Below, piece by piece: positions 47,501 to 56,910 of a stretch of 64,000 bases of DNA. The notes under the pieces were generated by a model. It was not told the origin of the DNA, did not search any database, and was given only the letters and a program-made list of their open reading frames with translations. The stretch is from Planctomycetota bacterium (lineage in GTDB: Bacteria > Planctomycetota > OFTM77), in the NCBI GenBank assembly GCA_029260795.1, contig JAJDCO010000068.1, positions 55,821 to 119,820 of the forward strand. Direction: 5' to 3'. The first letter of the stretch is position 1. The number at the start of each line of letters is the position of its first letter. Position numbers and translations under genes: made by a program.

Positions 47501-48564
47501 TCCGAGGCGAGCAAGCGGTCGACGAGGTTCTCGTAGGCTTCGGGCGATTCATCGGCCACGAACGCGTCGATCTCCTCGCGGGTCGGAGGCAGACCCGTCA
47601 GATCGAGCGTCACCCTTCGGATGAGGGTGTGGCGATCGGCCTCGGGGTTGGGCGTCAGGCCCTCGACCTTCAGTCTCGCCGCCACGAACGCGTCGATCGC
47701 ATTGCGTTCCCAACTCGGATCCGTGAGGGGGACCTCGGGCTCGGTGGGCGGAACAAAGGCCCAATGCTCCTCCCAGCCGGCACCTTGCTCGATCCAGGCC
47801 GTGATGAGGCGCTTCTCGCGGTCGTCGAGCGTCTGGTTCGAGTCGAGGGGGGGCATGACGCTGAGCTCATCGTCGGCCAGGATGCGGCGAGCGACCTCGC
47901 TGGCCCCGACGTCACCCGCAGTGATCGTGGTGACACCTCGCCGCGTCCGGAAGGCGCCTTCTTTGGTGTCGAGGCGAAGGCGAGCTTGTCGCTGCGAGCG
48001 ATCGGGGCCGTGGCAGAAGAAGCAGTTGTCCGAAAGGATCGGTCGGATATCGCGCGCGAAGTCGATCGAGTTCGAGACCGGAACGTCATTCTTCAGTCGT
48101 TTCAGTGCGGCGTCGAACGGGTCGTCGTCCGCGCGAGGCGGTTCCTTCTTCTGCGCGGGCGTCGGGCGCGGTGTGCGTGCGCGAGTCGAGCGGCTCTTTG
48201 GTTTCGAGCTGCCTTTCGGATCGGACCAGCTCGCGCCCTCTTCGATCCAGCGTCGGAGGATCTCGATCTCGTCACCGGCGAGCGGCAGACCGTCCTTGGG
48301 CATACGGTCGGAGTCGTTCGGATCGAGGGTGACGAGCTGATAGAGCCGGCTGGCATCCGGATCACCGGGTACGACCGGCGTGGCGCCCAGGCCCTCGAAC
48401 AACCCCGCGCGGGTATCGAGTCGCGCTCTCTCGGGATCGTCGGAGTGACAGTCCATGCAACTCAGATCGAGGATCGGCCAGACTTCGCGGCGGAAGTCGA
48501 CCTCATCGTTCGAGCCCGTCAGCGGAACGAGCGCGAACACCCAAAGAAGTGCTCCGAGAATCAT
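44548..48564 (-). CDS. Planctomycete PSCyt1/PSCyt2/PSD1 protein with two inserted carbohydrate-binding-like domains
   Basis: This 1338-residue protein has an N-terminal signal-like segment ([13 protein letters not shown]), two c-type haem sites in the PSCyt1 modules (CMDCH and CFFCH), a PSCyt2 domain with a third CxxCH (CAVCH), and a C-terminal PSD1 domain ([38 protein letters not shown]). Between PSCyt2 and PSD1 are two tandem, clearly homologous inserts, about residues 555-720 and 730-890 ([11 protein letters not shown] / [11 protein letters not shown] openings; each ending near [13 protein letters not shown] / [13 protein letters not shown]), like internal carbohydrate-binding domains. The protein probably binds complex substrates at the cell surface and moves electrons via its haems. 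Confidence 0.93.
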   Translation of the reverse strand: MILGALLWVFALVPLTGSNDEVDFRREVWPILDLSCMDCHSDDPERARLDTRAGLFEGLGATPVVPGDPDASRLYQLVTLDPNDSDRMPKDGLPLAGDEIEILRRWIEEGASWSDPKGSSKPKSRSTRARTPRPTPAQKKEPPRADDDPFDAALKRLKNDVPVSNSIDFARDIRPILSDNCFFCHGPDRSQRQARLRLDTKEGAFRTRRGVTTITAGDVGASEVARRILADDELSVMPPLDSNQTLDDREKRLITAWIEQGAGWEEHWAFVPPTEPEVPLTDPSWERNAIDAFVAARLKVEGLTPNPEADRHTLIRRVTLDLTGLPPTREEIDAFVADESPEAYENLVDRLLASERHGEHQARFWLDAARYGDTHGLHLDNYREMWPFRDWVVRAFNENMPYDQFALEQLAGDLLEEPTLDQLVASGFNRCHVTTNEGGSILEEVYVRNVVDRVSTTGTVFMGLTLGCAVCHDHKFDPVSQKEFYELFAFFNNLDGSAMDGNVKNSAPAIPVPTLEQLARQAEIAAQLTTVDGEIEQAVDRIEYADPLTTLPCDEGDTETTVWIDDGLPAGARIEGDGIEWVEAPQAPVHSGRRAMRRQSQGNQQHFFRNADQKLRIGLGDRLFAWVWLDPENPPREIMVQYNSDGDAGWRHRAFWGENLIGYGRDASTERRHQGPLPSLGEWTRLEIDPLDVGLRPGMVVHGVAFTQFDGTSYWDTIGIESSVLQEAEDFVWIDDALPPGAQPQGDGGSWQWITAADGPVLRGEKALRRSGRPGLHQDFFTEADRLRLQRGDTLFAHVWLDPNDPPRGIQLQFNNGNWSHRARWGVGAHGEGAGGGADFRAGDLPALGEWVRLEVDLASVGLKPGEMLNGWAFTQVGGTVTWDHAGLHTWGPPDERFRQSQLIWEHLAVADDSLPKPVREAALIPAGARNEDQHRRLRRYYLRYVHGDSRTTLAPFEARVLALNQAREALEKQIPTTLIMRERAEAREAFVLERGQYDARGKAVERATPRVLPPMPEDLARNRLGLARWLTSPSHPLMARVAVNRFWQRLFGVGLVKTSEDFGNQGEPPSHPELLDWLATQFIADGWDIKKTMKRLVMSATYRQSSALRPELLARDRENRLLARGPRYRLDAEMIRDQALAVSGLLVNRLGGPSVKPPQPDGLWFAVGYSGSNTVRFSADQGPDKVHRRTLYTFVKRTAPPPQMATFDAPNREACCVRRERTNTPLQALLLMNDPQFIEAARALAARLLREASSDRERAALAFELATCRPPRADELDVLVEFARAEHAAFESSPDQARSLVEIGESPLAPDLDVIDLATWTLVGNLILNLDEVINKS

Positions 48565-48886
48565 GAAAGCTCAGGCTCCGCGTGAAAGCGGTTTCGTGGC
48601 GAGGGCGAGTCTTGGAACCGCATTCTCGGCGCGGCGCCCGGATTTGGCAAGCGGCGCGAGAGGCTGACGCTGAGATCGCCGAGCCGGCCGGCCGCCCACG
48701 AAGCATGCCGGAGTGCGTTCGCGGAGCGGACCCTCACATAGACACCCGACTCGGCGAGAGCCCGCGCGGTCCGCGGAGCTGACGCCGGCCAGGCGAGGAT
48801 GAACGAAGACCTTCCGCAAACCGCCGTTGCCAGCGCGCCAGCCTTCGGACATCCTGGGCCGCGATCGAGTAAGCCGACGGAGGAAG
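48565..48886. other. Intergenic region between divergent PSD1 and aroE genes
   Basis: About 320 bases that must contain both promoters. An in-frame extension of aroE reaches 48827 but has no ribosome site. No repeat or hairpin was noted. Confidence 0.4.
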
Positions 48887-49747
48887 ATGATGACGGATGG
48901 GCCCAACTTCAAGCAGGAGCTGACGGGTGTCTTCGGACAGCCGGTGGCCGAGAATCCGAGCCAGGTCATGATGGAGGCCGCCTACCAGGCGGCTGGCCTG
49001 GCCTGGCGATACCTGACGATCGAGGTGGCTCCCGCGGACCTGGCCTCGGCCGTGCAGGGAGCGCGCGCGATGGGGTTCCGTGGCTTCAACTGCACGATTC
49101 CGCACAAGCTGGCGGTGATCGAGCATCTCGACGGACTCGGAGAGTCGGCCTCGATCATGGGTGCCGTGAACTGTGTCGTGCGGCGCGGCGACGAGCTGAT
49201 CGGCGAGAATACGGACGGGAGAGGATTCACGGAGTCGCTGCGTCCGATCCGCGACCCCGCTGGCGCGCGAGTCGTCATTCTCGGTGCCGGAGGCGCGGCC
49301 CGCGCGATCGCGACCGAGCTGGCGCTCTCGGGGGCGAGCAGGCTCACGATCGTCAATCGAACGGCGAGCCGCGGTGAGGACCTTGCCCGCCTGATCGACG
49401 AGAAGACCGACGCGAGCGCGACCTTCGTGCCTTGGACGGGTGACCTGGTGGTCGCGGAGGACGTCGATGTGCTCGTCAACGCGACCTCGATCGGCCTCTC
49501 TCCGGACGGGGACGCCCGGGTCGCCGTCGCCGAAGACTCGTTGCGATCCGAATTGGTCGTGGCAGACGTGATCCCGAACCCACCTCGAACGCGCCTGCTG
49601 AGGTCCGCCGCCGAGCGAGGCTGCCCGACCATCGACGGGCTCGGCATGTTGGTCGGGCAAGGCGTCCTGGGCTTCCGCTACTGGACCGGTCAAGACCCCG
49701 ATCCGAGCGCCATGCGGGCTGCGCTGGAGGCGGTCTTCGGTGGCTGA
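48887..49747 (+). CDS. aroE: Shikimate/quinate dehydrogenase-like protein (AroE family)
   Basis: This 286-residue protein has the two-domain AroE fold: substrate-domain motifs CTIPHK (Lys kept), GAVN and ENTDGRG (Asn and Asp kept), and nucleotide motif LGAGGAARAI with NRTASR. In the N-terminal substrate loop the usual AHSxSP reads AENPSQ, so the first shikimate-binding Ser and the His are replaced. The enzyme may act on a different polyol than shikimate, or be a divergent AroE. Start at 48887 with a GGAGG site; the stop overlaps the next gene by eight bases. Confidence 0.8.
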   Translation: MMTDGPNFKQELTGVFGQPVAENPSQVMMEAAYQAAGLAWRYLTIEVAPADLASAVQGARAMGFRGFNCTIPHKLAVIEHLDGLGESASIMGAVNCVVRRGDELIGENTDGRGFTESLRPIRDPAGARVVILGAGGAARAIATELALSGASRLTIVNRTASRGEDLARLIDEKTDASATFVPWTGDLVVAEDVDVLVNATSIGLSPDGDARVAVAEDSLRSELVVADVIPNPPRTRLLRSAAERGCPTIDGLGMLVGQGVLGFRYWTGQDPDPSAMRAALEAVFGG

Positions 49748-50855
49748 GCCCCTGAGCGATCGGCTCGAGCATGAGCTGGCGGAGCAGTACCTCCGGGGGA
49801 TCGGTTGGTCGGGGCGCTTCGAGACCGAGATCCATCCTCGAGACGACATGTACACCGTCATGGTGGGGCACGCCGACTATCGTCCTCACACGCTCGGCTT
49901 CTATTACTTCAAATCCGGTTTTGATGTTCTGATCACACTGGAGCATCTGCTCACCTGCGCCGGTCGAAAGTGGGAGGATCTGGGACGAGTCCTCGAGTTC
50001 GCCTGTGGCTACGGGCGGTTCACGCGATTCCTGGCCCAGGTCGTCGAGCCGAGTCGCGTGGTCTCAGCCGACATCCTCGAGGACGCTCCGGATTGGGTGA
50101 CCCGGCATTTCGGCGTGCAGGGCCGCCTCTCCGCCACCGAGCCGGCAGCGCTCGAGCTCGGAGATCGCTTCGACCTGATCTTCGTCGGCTCGCTCTTCAG
50201 CCATCTTCCACGCGCCCGCTTCGAGGCCTGGCTCGCCCGCTTGCTCGAGCTGCTCACGCCCGACGGTCTGCTCGTCTTCAGCACGCACGGCGAGGCGTTG
50301 CTCGAGAGCGGCGCGGCCCCCGACGGCTTCACCTTCCAGGGACACAGCGAGAGCGACGTCCTCGATCCCGACGAGTACGGCTCGACCTTCGTGCGCCCCG
50401 AGCTGGTCGAGCGTTTGGCGCGCGAGCGCCACGCGACCGCCGTCTACCACCGCGAGCGCGAGCTCTGGAACTTTCAGGACCTGTTCGCGGTCGGCCGCCG
50501 AGCCTGTCCGGGCTTGGAGGCGTGGACGCCGGCTCCCGTCGTTCGGGGGCGCATCGATCAGGTCCAGATCGAGGCCGACGGCCGGTTCTGGATCGCCGGT
50601 TGGGCGGTCGATCTGTCGGGAGCTCCGCTGCTGAGCGTCGAGCTTGCTGTCGGGGGCCGGACTCTGGCCCAGATACCGATCGATCAAGAGCGCCCCGACG
50701 TGGCCGCGACTCTGCAGCGCCCCGAGCTGGCCCGCTGTGGCTGGCAGCTCGAGGGCCGCATCCCCGAGCTTCCGCCGGGAGCGAGCGGTCTCATCGCATC
50801 GGCGACCTCGGCGTCGTTCGCACGGCGCGGATTCGATGCGATCGTGATCGGCTGA
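49740..50855 (+). CDS. SAM-dependent methyltransferase with C-terminal beta-sandwich domain
   Basis: This 371-residue protein has a class I methyltransferase core with VLEFACGYGRFTRFL at 84-98 and a motif-II-like SADI. Residues about 270-371 (GRIDQVQIEADGRFWIAGWA and onward) form a separate beta-rich domain like those found in glycan-associated enzymes. The start is a GTG overlapping aroE. Substrate unknown; coupling with AroE implies a small pathway. Confidence 0.88.
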   Translation: MAEPLSDRLEHELAEQYLRGIGWSGRFETEIHPRDDMYTVMVGHADYRPHTLGFYYFKSGFDVLITLEHLLTCAGRKWEDLGRVLEFACGYGRFTRFLAQVVEPSRVVSADILEDAPDWVTRHFGVQGRLSATEPAALELGDRFDLIFVGSLFSHLPRARFEAWLARLLELLTPDGLLVFSTHGEALLESGAAPDGFTFQGHSESDVLDPDEYGSTFVRPELVERLARERHATAVYHRERELWNFQDLFAVGRRACPGLEAWTPAPVVRGRIDQVQIEADGRFWIAGWAVDLSGAPLLSVELAVGGRTLAQIPIDQERPDVAATLQRPELARCGWQLEGRIPELPPGASGLIASATSASFARRGFDAIVIG

Positions 50856-50892
50856 ATCTCCAATGAGTCGGCTCTCGATCTCTCGATGACTT

Positions 50893-51175
50893 CCCCTCGG
50901 ATGCCCGACTCCTCGGATGCCCGACTCCTCGGAGGCCCGACTCCTCGGAGGCCCGAATTCATTCGGGTGGGAGGTCGTCAATCTCGCCTCCACTCGTTCA
51001 AACGTTCAATGTGCAACGTTCAACGTTCAGATCTTAAAGTCGGCGCGATGGAGTCTTTGCAACGCTCGTGATTCAGTCCGCTTCGCAGTCGGTCTCGCCT
51101 GACGATTACCGTCGGTGGCTCTGCGCTCTCGCACGTGCATGGGGAACAGAGATCCGAACGGAGTCCGTCACGTCG
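50893..51175. repeat. Palindromic repeat array shared with 11117-11849
   Basis: Starts with four tandem 16-base units of consensus CTCCTCGGAKGCCCGA (50893-50956) that run into the CCCGAATTCATTCGGG hairpin core (50952-50967), then GTTCAACGTTCAGATCTT, then repeat B copy 2 (51072-51175). The order hairpin, AACGTT palindromes, repeat B is the same as at 11424-11849, about 39 kb away. The rest of this ~530-base gap (51176-51389) shows no gene. Confidence 0.85.
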
Positions 51176-51389
51176 ATGGTTTAGGTTCAACGCGCCCTGG
51201 CGGACCGCGATGCCTTGCCACACATCGACGAGAGAGCGGTTGCGGTTCCCGTGGATCAGACGAGAGGTCGCGCGAAGAGTCCACATTTCACGCGAGAATC
51301 TCTGTTGCGCCGAGAGCCGGTCGCCGTTTTCAGGGCTCGGAGGGCCGCCGAAGGGCAGTCCCGAAACCGAGACTCTGGAGACCGAGCCG

Positions 51390-51935
51390 ATGACCGCTGG
51401 CACCGATCGATATCGACCCCTCGTTCGATTCCTACTCTCGACCGTGATCATGCTCCTCCCCCTGGCCTGCAAGGGAGGCGGAAGTGGTGGAGGTGGAGGA
51501 GGTGGTGGCGCGGTGGGCATGGACTTCAGCCAAGGCCTGGCCGCCTTTCAGGAGGCCACCGATCCGGACGAGCAGCGGATGCTCTTCGAGGGCGCCTGGC
51601 GCACGATGACCGAGTCGAGCTGCTGGGACGGCGCCTACAGCATTCGCGTCGGCGACACGCCGATCGGCAGCGTCGCACAGTACTCCTTCTACCAGCCCTT
51701 CAACTACCGCTACGTCAGCGGCGGCGCGAGCGGTGCCTCCGACATCTGGTCCGGGCGGATGGGATTCTACGCCGTCGGCACCTACCACGGATTGCCGGCG
51801 ATCGTGCTCACGACCTGGATGGATCAGTCCGAGCTGATCGTCTTCTTGACCAACGGTGTGATGGCCCACGTGTGGTGGACCGACAGCGGATACCCGGTCG
51901 CCCTCTACTTCAACCCATCCGAGCGCTGCCAGTGA
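51390..51935 (+). CDS. Small lipoprotein with poly-Gly linker
   Basis: This 181-residue protein has a signal with lipobox (LLPLACKGG), then a Gly-rich linker and an unrecognised globular domain of about 130 residues (from AFQEATDPDEQRMLFEGAW). GGAG sits nine bases before the start at 51390. It ends 13 bases before the convergent ceramidase-family gene. Function unknown. Confidence 0.75.
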   Translation: MTAGTDRYRPLVRFLLSTVIMLLPLACKGGGSGGGGGGGGAVGMDFSQGLAAFQEATDPDEQRMLFEGAWRTMTESSCWDGAYSIRVGDTPIGSVAQYSFYQPFNYRYVSGGASGASDIWSGRMGFYAVGTYHGLPAIVLTTWMDQSELIVFLTNGVMAHVWWTDSGYPVALYFNPSERCQ

Positions 51936-51948
51936 GCGTCTCGCCCGA

Positions 51949-53958
51949 TCAATCGGCCGCGTCGACCAGCATCTGCTCGATGGCCTTGGGATCTTCGATC
52001 GTGTCGACGGCGAACCAACGGCGCGAGCCGCTGCCTTCCGAGCGAACCGTCAGGCGGCAAGGTTTCCCCGGCTCGAGCAGCTCGCCCGCGACGATCAGGT
52101 GGAACAAGCCCCCCGAGTCGAGATCGGAGGTCCAAGTCGGGAAGTAGTGCAGCTGCACCCGACGATCGGCGCTGCGCCAAGTGCGGGGCGACCGGGCCAG
52201 GTCGAAGCGGAGCTGCTCCGTTCCGTCGAGGTGCAACGAGAAGCCCTCCGTCTCCGGCTCACTCTCCCAGCCGAGGCCTCCCAAGAAGACAAAGACTCGC
52301 CCGGATTTGTCGGCCGCCTCGGAGGCGGGGCCGGTTTCCCACTCGAGAGTCCGACCCGCCTCGACTTGGCGGAGGAAGGGGCGTCGACGCATCGCACCCG
52401 CGAAGTCGAGCCACTCGCCTTCCTCACCCTCATTGCGCACGAGCCTTCCGAAGCCGCTTCGGGAGACCGTCGACCAGCGTTGAATCCGTTCGACGGCGCG
52501 CCTCACTTCATGCGGGATCTCCCCACCGAGCCGAGTCCGCAAGCGGTCGGGGAAGCGAGCGGCGCTCAGCGGGTGGTGAAAGAGCTCGACCGGAGGTGCT
52601 TCGCTGGGTTGAAAGCGAGGTCCGACCCGCTCGATCACCGCTCGGACGATCTGATCCTCGACGCTCGGATCGAAGCGGGTCGGCCAGCCGTAGTAGACCA
52701 TCGAGAAGTCGGGCTCGTAGCCGTCTTCGTTCAGGACGCGTCGCGAGGGGATGTAGCAAGGAACATCATGCGTGTACGCATTGATCCAAAGCCGCCGCCA
52801 GTCGAGCTCACTCTTCAAGCGCACCGAGTAATCGACGACGACCTCACCGGCGAGGAAGACGATCGCCAGCTCGTTGCCAAACGACCAGACGGAGAAGGGG
52901 TACTCGACCGTCGAGGGCAGTGAATCCCCGCGCTCGAGGGTCGCGAGCTGGCGTCGGGCCAGGACGCCCCGGAAGTCGTCGCGCTCGGCCTCGGATTCCC
53001 AGTGAGCCCGATCGGGGAGCTCACTCAAAGGAAGTGAGAGCTCGTGATACTGGGCGACCGGAGGCCGGGTGAGGAGGTGCAACGGGCCTTCGATCAAGCG
53101 CGCGACCTCGTCGGCGATGCGGCGACCGTGCTGCCGAGCGATCTCGAGGCTGCCGGACGGTTGAGGTCCGACGTCGGCGCCGCAGCCGATCGTCAGGAGG
53201 GCGATGGCTCGCGGATGCTGCTCCTCGATGAGCCGGTTGGCGGCTCCAGCCCAGTCACCGCCGATGTGGTTTCGCCCTCCAACCGTCGTGCAATGGCAGG
53301 CGAAGCTCGTCCAGATCGCAATAGGGGTGTCGGACGCGTCCCTCGCGACCAACACGGGCAAGCTGTGGTCGACCGGTCCGTCGGTCGCGAAGCCGAACCC
53401 GCGCCAGGTGCCGTCTTCGATGACCCTCCGATTGCCGCCGAACGTCACCGAGCCTTGAGCCCAAGCCAGATGCGCCGGCCGACGATTCTTCAGGGCCGTG
53501 CGAGCGACCTCGATCAGGCGCTCGGTGAGCCAGGCCGTGTAGCGATGGACGTGCGCCTCCTCCTCGACGGTCATGCGCTCGTCCCACATGACGGGCGCGA
53601 AGCCGACCAGGTTGGGAGCCGTGTGAGTGTGCGTCGAGCTGACAGCCAGATGCTCGCGCCGGACACCGTCCGATAGGAGGGCGGCGGCGACCTTCGCCAC
53701 GAGCGTCGCCGGCACGCCCGCGTTGTCGACGGCAATCAGCAGCACCGGGTCTTCGGCTCCAATCACGAGTGCGCGCGCCCAGAGTCGATCATCGACGCCT
53801 TCGTGCTCGATCGTGCGATGACCGTATCCGGCGAGGAGGATGGGATGCTCGGGCGTGATGTCGATCTTGGCCGCTCCGGCCACGTGAGCGGGAGGGACCG
53901 ACTCCTGAGCAGGAACGACGAGGACGGTCAATGAAAGGGTCAGAATGAGCGCAGTCAT
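51949..53958 (-). CDS. Neutral/alkaline non-lysosomal ceramidase family protein (secreted)
   Basis: This 669-residue protein has a signal peptide and the N-terminal fold of neutral ceramidases: AGAAKIDITPE, LLAGYGHRT, the zinc-binding STHTHTAP pair (His110, His112) and GGDWAGAANRLIEE. The nucleophile block, normally with a Ser (GDVSPN), reads GCGADVGPQP, so the ceramidase serine appears replaced. It may use another amide substrate. The start at 53958 follows GAGGTG; an overlapping longer frame upstream is ignored. It follows, on the same strand, the alpha/beta hydrolase gene (23-bp gap). Confidence 0.85.
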   Translation of the reverse strand: MTALILTLSLTVLVVPAQESVPPAHVAGAAKIDITPEHPILLAGYGHRTIEHEGVDDRLWARALVIGAEDPVLLIAVDNAGVPATLVAKVAAALLSDGVRREHLAVSSTHTHTAPNLVGFAPVMWDERMTVEEEAHVHRYTAWLTERLIEVARTALKNRRPAHLAWAQGSVTFGGNRRVIEDGTWRGFGFATDGPVDHSLPVLVARDASDTPIAIWTSFACHCTTVGGRNHIGGDWAGAANRLIEEQHPRAIALLTIGCGADVGPQPSGSLEIARQHGRRIADEVARLIEGPLHLLTRPPVAQYHELSLPLSELPDRAHWESEAERDDFRGVLARRQLATLERGDSLPSTVEYPFSVWSFGNELAIVFLAGEVVVDYSVRLKSELDWRRLWINAYTHDVPCYIPSRRVLNEDGYEPDFSMVYYGWPTRFDPSVEDQIVRAVIERVGPRFQPSEAPPVELFHHPLSAARFPDRLRTRLGGEIPHEVRRAVERIQRWSTVSRSGFGRLVRNEGEEGEWLDFAGAMRRRPFLRQVEAGRTLEWETGPASEAADKSGRVFVFLGGLGWESEPETEGFSLHLDGTEQLRFDLARSPRTWRSADRRVQLHYFPTWTSDLDSGGLFHLIVAGELLEPGKPCRLTVRSEGSGSRRWFAVDTIEDPKAIEQMLVDAAD

Positions 53959-53981
53959 CGTCACCTCATGATTCGCGGGAC

Positions 53982-55163
53982 CTACTTCTTTGCCTTCGCC
54001 CACTCCTCGAGCAGCGTGAACACGTCGCGAAAGGGCTGTGATCCACCCTCGGACACGGCCTCCTGCGTCCAGTTGAGACCATGATCCACGTCGGGATAGA
54101 TCCGCACTCGGAGGTTGTCTCGGCCCGCTTCTTTGAAGGCGGCCTCGGTCTCCCGAACGCCTTCGACACGGCAGGAGCCGTCGAGCTCGCCATGGAAGAT
54201 CGCCAGCGGAATGTCGAGCCGGAGCAGGGCGGCCGAGTTGGGCTCGGTATCCCACCACTCCTTACAGTAGGCAGAGGTCAAGTTCAGGAGCTGGTGCCAG
54301 AGGAACTCGTCATTCCCCTCTTCGACGGCCTTCAGGATCATCTCGAGCGCCGGCTTGTTCAGGCGCTGCAGGTCCTCGGTGGTCATCGCTCCACTCTGAT
54401 CGGAATCCAGCATACCGAAAGGCAGCGTCGAAGCGGTCTCCGGCTCCGCTTCCGCGAAGGCGTCGTACTCGGCTTGCGTGAGCTCTCCGTCGCGAGCGTC
54501 GGGAATCAGGTGAGCGATGTTGCGCCAGGGTCCGATCGTGTTCTGCCACACGATCGTGTCACGCGTGTTGTCGCTCGCGTAGCCGAGCATCGCGATGCCG
54601 ATGACGCCCTCGGGGCTTTGGTGTGCGAGGCGAGGTGCGATCCAGGTGCCTTCGCTGGCTCCGACGAAGAGAATCCGTGCCGCGTCGATCTCGTCGCGCT
54701 TTCGCAGCTCCTCGAGACCGAGCGCGTAGTCGGACATCAGGATGCTGGGCGTCGCTTGGGAGAAGATCTCCCGATCGAGAGCCATCCAGCGTGGTGCAGG
54801 TAGGGCCCGGCAGCCTCGCTTGCTCATGCGGCAAAACCCGATCCCACGCTTCGTGAGCTCCTGCACGAAGAGGTCGAGATAGCGCCCGACTTTCCGCTCG
54901 CCATCGACATCGACGTACGCGAACGGGTTGTCGTAGGTCCTCGCACCCGCACCGTGGAGGTAGTACACCACCGGCACCGGTCCGCTGCGCTCCACCGGGA
55001 GGCTCAGCTTCGCCTCGAGAGCCGTGCCGTCCTCGGCCTCGAAGTTGAGGAGGACCTCAGAGGGAGCGACGGCTTCAGGTGCTGCGGCGTCTTGGGCGCC
55101 GAGATCGCCTCCGACTATCAGCAGCAGCATCCATGTCGATATGAGCTTTGAGAGGGCGAACAT
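53982..55163 (-). CDS. Secreted alpha/beta hydrolase with EF-hand-like insertion
   Basis: This 393-residue protein has a signal peptide (LLLIVGGDLGAQ) and an alpha/beta hydrolase fold with nucleophile elbow FVGASEG, oxyanion HGAG and a late DHGLNW. Inside the cap region, LDSDQSGAMTTEDLQ matches a calcium-binding EF-hand loop. The gene precedes the ceramidase-family gene in the same direction with a 23-base gap. Substrate unknown. Confidence 0.85.
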   Translation of the reverse strand: MFALSKLISTWMLLLIVGGDLGAQDAAAPEAVAPSEVLLNFEAEDGTALEAKLSLPVERSGPVPVVYYLHGAGARTYDNPFAYVDVDGERKVGRYLDLFVQELTKRGIGFCRMSKRGCRALPAPRWMALDREIFSQATPSILMSDYALGLEELRKRDEIDAARILFVGASEGTWIAPRLAHQSPEGVIGIAMLGYASDNTRDTIVWQNTIGPWRNIAHLIPDARDGELTQAEYDAFAEAEPETASTLPFGMLDSDQSGAMTTEDLQRLNKPALEMILKAVEEGNDEFLWHQLLNLTSAYCKEWWDTEPNSAALLRLDIPLAIFHGELDGSCRVEGVRETEAAFKEAGRDNLRVRIYPDVDHGLNWTQEAVSEGGSQPFRDVFTLLEEWAKAKK

Positions 55164-55344
55164 GGGGAGCCTCCGGCGCAGGTCGGGTCTCGGCATTCGG
55201 TCGAACGTCCGATCAGCCTAGCGTTCCGCGACGTGATCGTCTTCCTCCGAGAGGCCATCTTTCAGCGAACTGATCCGCAAGTGCTACCGCCAGCCTCCTT
55301 CGTGGGACTGATGGACGGCAAGCGGCGACAGGCGGCCGCAAGGT

Positions 55345-55552
55345 ACCGAGACACGAACGGAGCTCGTCACATCGTTCGGTTTCCTGCCCGGGTCGTCGTC
55401 GGGCCGTTGGTCCTTCGGATACCACCGATGAGAGAGTGGAGTCCTACCGAGACACGAACGGAGCTCGTCACCCCCCGCGAGCTCCTGCCCCAGTCGTGGA
55501 TGGGCCGTTGGTCCTTCGGACGACACCGATGAGAGAGTGGAATCCACGGCCC
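55345..55552. repeat. Tandem ~100-base repeat containing short repeat-B motif
   Basis: Two tandem units of about 100 bases (55345-55444 and 55445-55552) each begin GAGACACGAACGGAGCTC followed by GTCAC and continue through GGGCCGTTGGTCCTTCGGA to GATGAGAGAGTGGA. The opening motif also occurs at 11825 and 59264. The units differ at a few positions. No gene is supported. Confidence 0.75.
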
Positions 55553-55894
55553 TGTCGTCTCACGCTGGCAGGCGATGAAAGGGCGAACGCGCGAACCGGT
55601 GAGATGAGTCGAGGCGGAGCACGATCTCAATTCAAGCTTGAGTGAAGTTCGTGATCGGCTCGTTCCGCTCATCCGCTCCGGAGGCGGCTTGCGCGGCCAG
55701 CGGGACTCGTCGAACTCGTCTCGATTCAAAGTTTGATGAAGATGTGATCGAGTTCGTTCTGCCCGCTCGCCGCCGCGCCGACTCCGTGAGGAGCGACCGG
55801 TTCGCGCGTGGCTCGTCGAGCGTCGCCCGGAGGCGCTGCTCGTCGGTCACCTGCATGAGCGGGGAGCGGGCAAAGACCGATCACAACAAAAAGC
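55553..55894. other. Non-coding interval before the intradiol dioxygenase gene
   Basis: About 340 bases containing no recognised gene. Two copies of a TTCAAGYTTGA-like palindrome (near 55632 and 55727) are seen. It is downstream of the minus-strand dioxygenase gene. Confidence 0.4.
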
Positions 55895-56596
55895 TCAGCC
55901 GTCCTTTTCGACCTCTTCGGGCGTCAGCCCCAGCACGATGTCGAAGCGGGCCGAGAGCTCACCAATCTTCGAGTCGGGCATCTTCTTGAAGTCGACGATC
56001 ACGGACTCGCGTTGCTTCTTGTCGCGGATGTTCTGCAGCAAGCCGTCCTGCAGGTTCTGCGGGTGGCCCTTCACGTAGCATTGGGTCGTCAGCAGCTTGC
56101 GGCGGCCCTTCTTGACCATGAGGTGGATGTGGGGCGTGCGTCCGGGATACGGCACCGGCTTGATGGTCCGGAAGAAGTACTCGCCCGTCGATGCCGTCAA
56201 GAAGCGGCCGAAGCCCTGGAAGTTCGCGTCGTGTTTGTCCCGGTTGTCGCTGCCGCTATGGAGATAGGCACCCACATTGTCGACTTGCCAGATCTCGACG
56301 ACCACGTTGCGCAAGGGGTTTCCGCTCTTGTCGAGGACGCGTCCGCTCATGTGGGTGATCTCGCCGACGGCCGGCGTGATCGCGTCGTTGATTACGAGCA
56401 GGTCGTTGTCGGTGTCGAGGGGCATCTTGTCGGGATAGAAGGGGCCTTCGGTCTGCCGCGGTGTCTGGACGAGCTCGTCGGCAAAGGCACCCGTCTTCCA
56501 CCAGCGTGGATTCGCCCACGCGGGCCGCTGAGCGGCGACCGCACCCAAACCGACCGCACCGAGCTGAAAGAGACGACGTCGCGAGAGATGGCTCAT
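55895..56596 (-). CDS. Tat-exported intradiol ring-cleavage dioxygenase-like protein
   Basis: This 233-residue protein has a Tat-type signal (SRRRLFQLGAVGLGAVAA) and a protocatechuate 3,4-dioxygenase-like beta core. Ferric-iron ligand candidates are Tyr in GAYLHSG and in VPYPGR, and the two His of TPHIHLMV. It may cleave catecholic compounds outside the cytoplasm. The start at 56596 is preferred over 56656, which would add a non-signal N-terminus. It stands alone with 314 bases of empty upstream sequence. Confidence 0.88.
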   Translation of the reverse strand: MSHLSRRRLFQLGAVGLGAVAAQRPAWANPRWWKTGAFADELVQTPRQTEGPFYPDKMPLDTDNDLLVINDAITPAVGEITHMSGRVLDKSGNPLRNVVVEIWQVDNVGAYLHSGSDNRDKHDANFQGFGRFLTASTGEYFFRTIKPVPYPGRTPHIHLMVKKGRRKLLTTQCYVKGHPQNLQDGLLQNIRDKKQRESVIVDFKKMPDSKIGELSARFDIVLGLTPEEVEKDG

Positions 56597-56910
56597 GATT
56601 CGACCCCTGGAATTGTGAGGCGATGCGGGCAGCGGTCCTTGCCGAACGACGGGCAAGCTCCAATGAACACAACCTACGGCTTCCCAAGGCGGAAGGCGAT
56701 GTCACTCTTGTGTACTTTCTCGTCCGAAGTCGCACGAGGCTCCCTCCCGATTCCGTGCCATCGTGACAACCTCGAGGGACCTCATTACCATCGGGCTGGC
56801 GGTGGACCCGCGGGAATCCGCCAGTGTGCGGCGTGCCTCCTTCGGGGCAGGCCTTGGTCTTGGGTCGCGCCCGGCTCGGCCGGTCGTATGAGCGTCGAGA
56901 GGATTCGCCC
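56597..56910. other. Intergenic region between divergent dioxygenase and FG-GAP genes
   Basis: About 310 bases containing both promoters; no clear boxes or repeats were seen. Confidence 0.4.

Noticed and set aside
50893..50956. Possible CRISPR array
   Set aside because: The 16-base units are contiguous without spacers and no cas genes are present.
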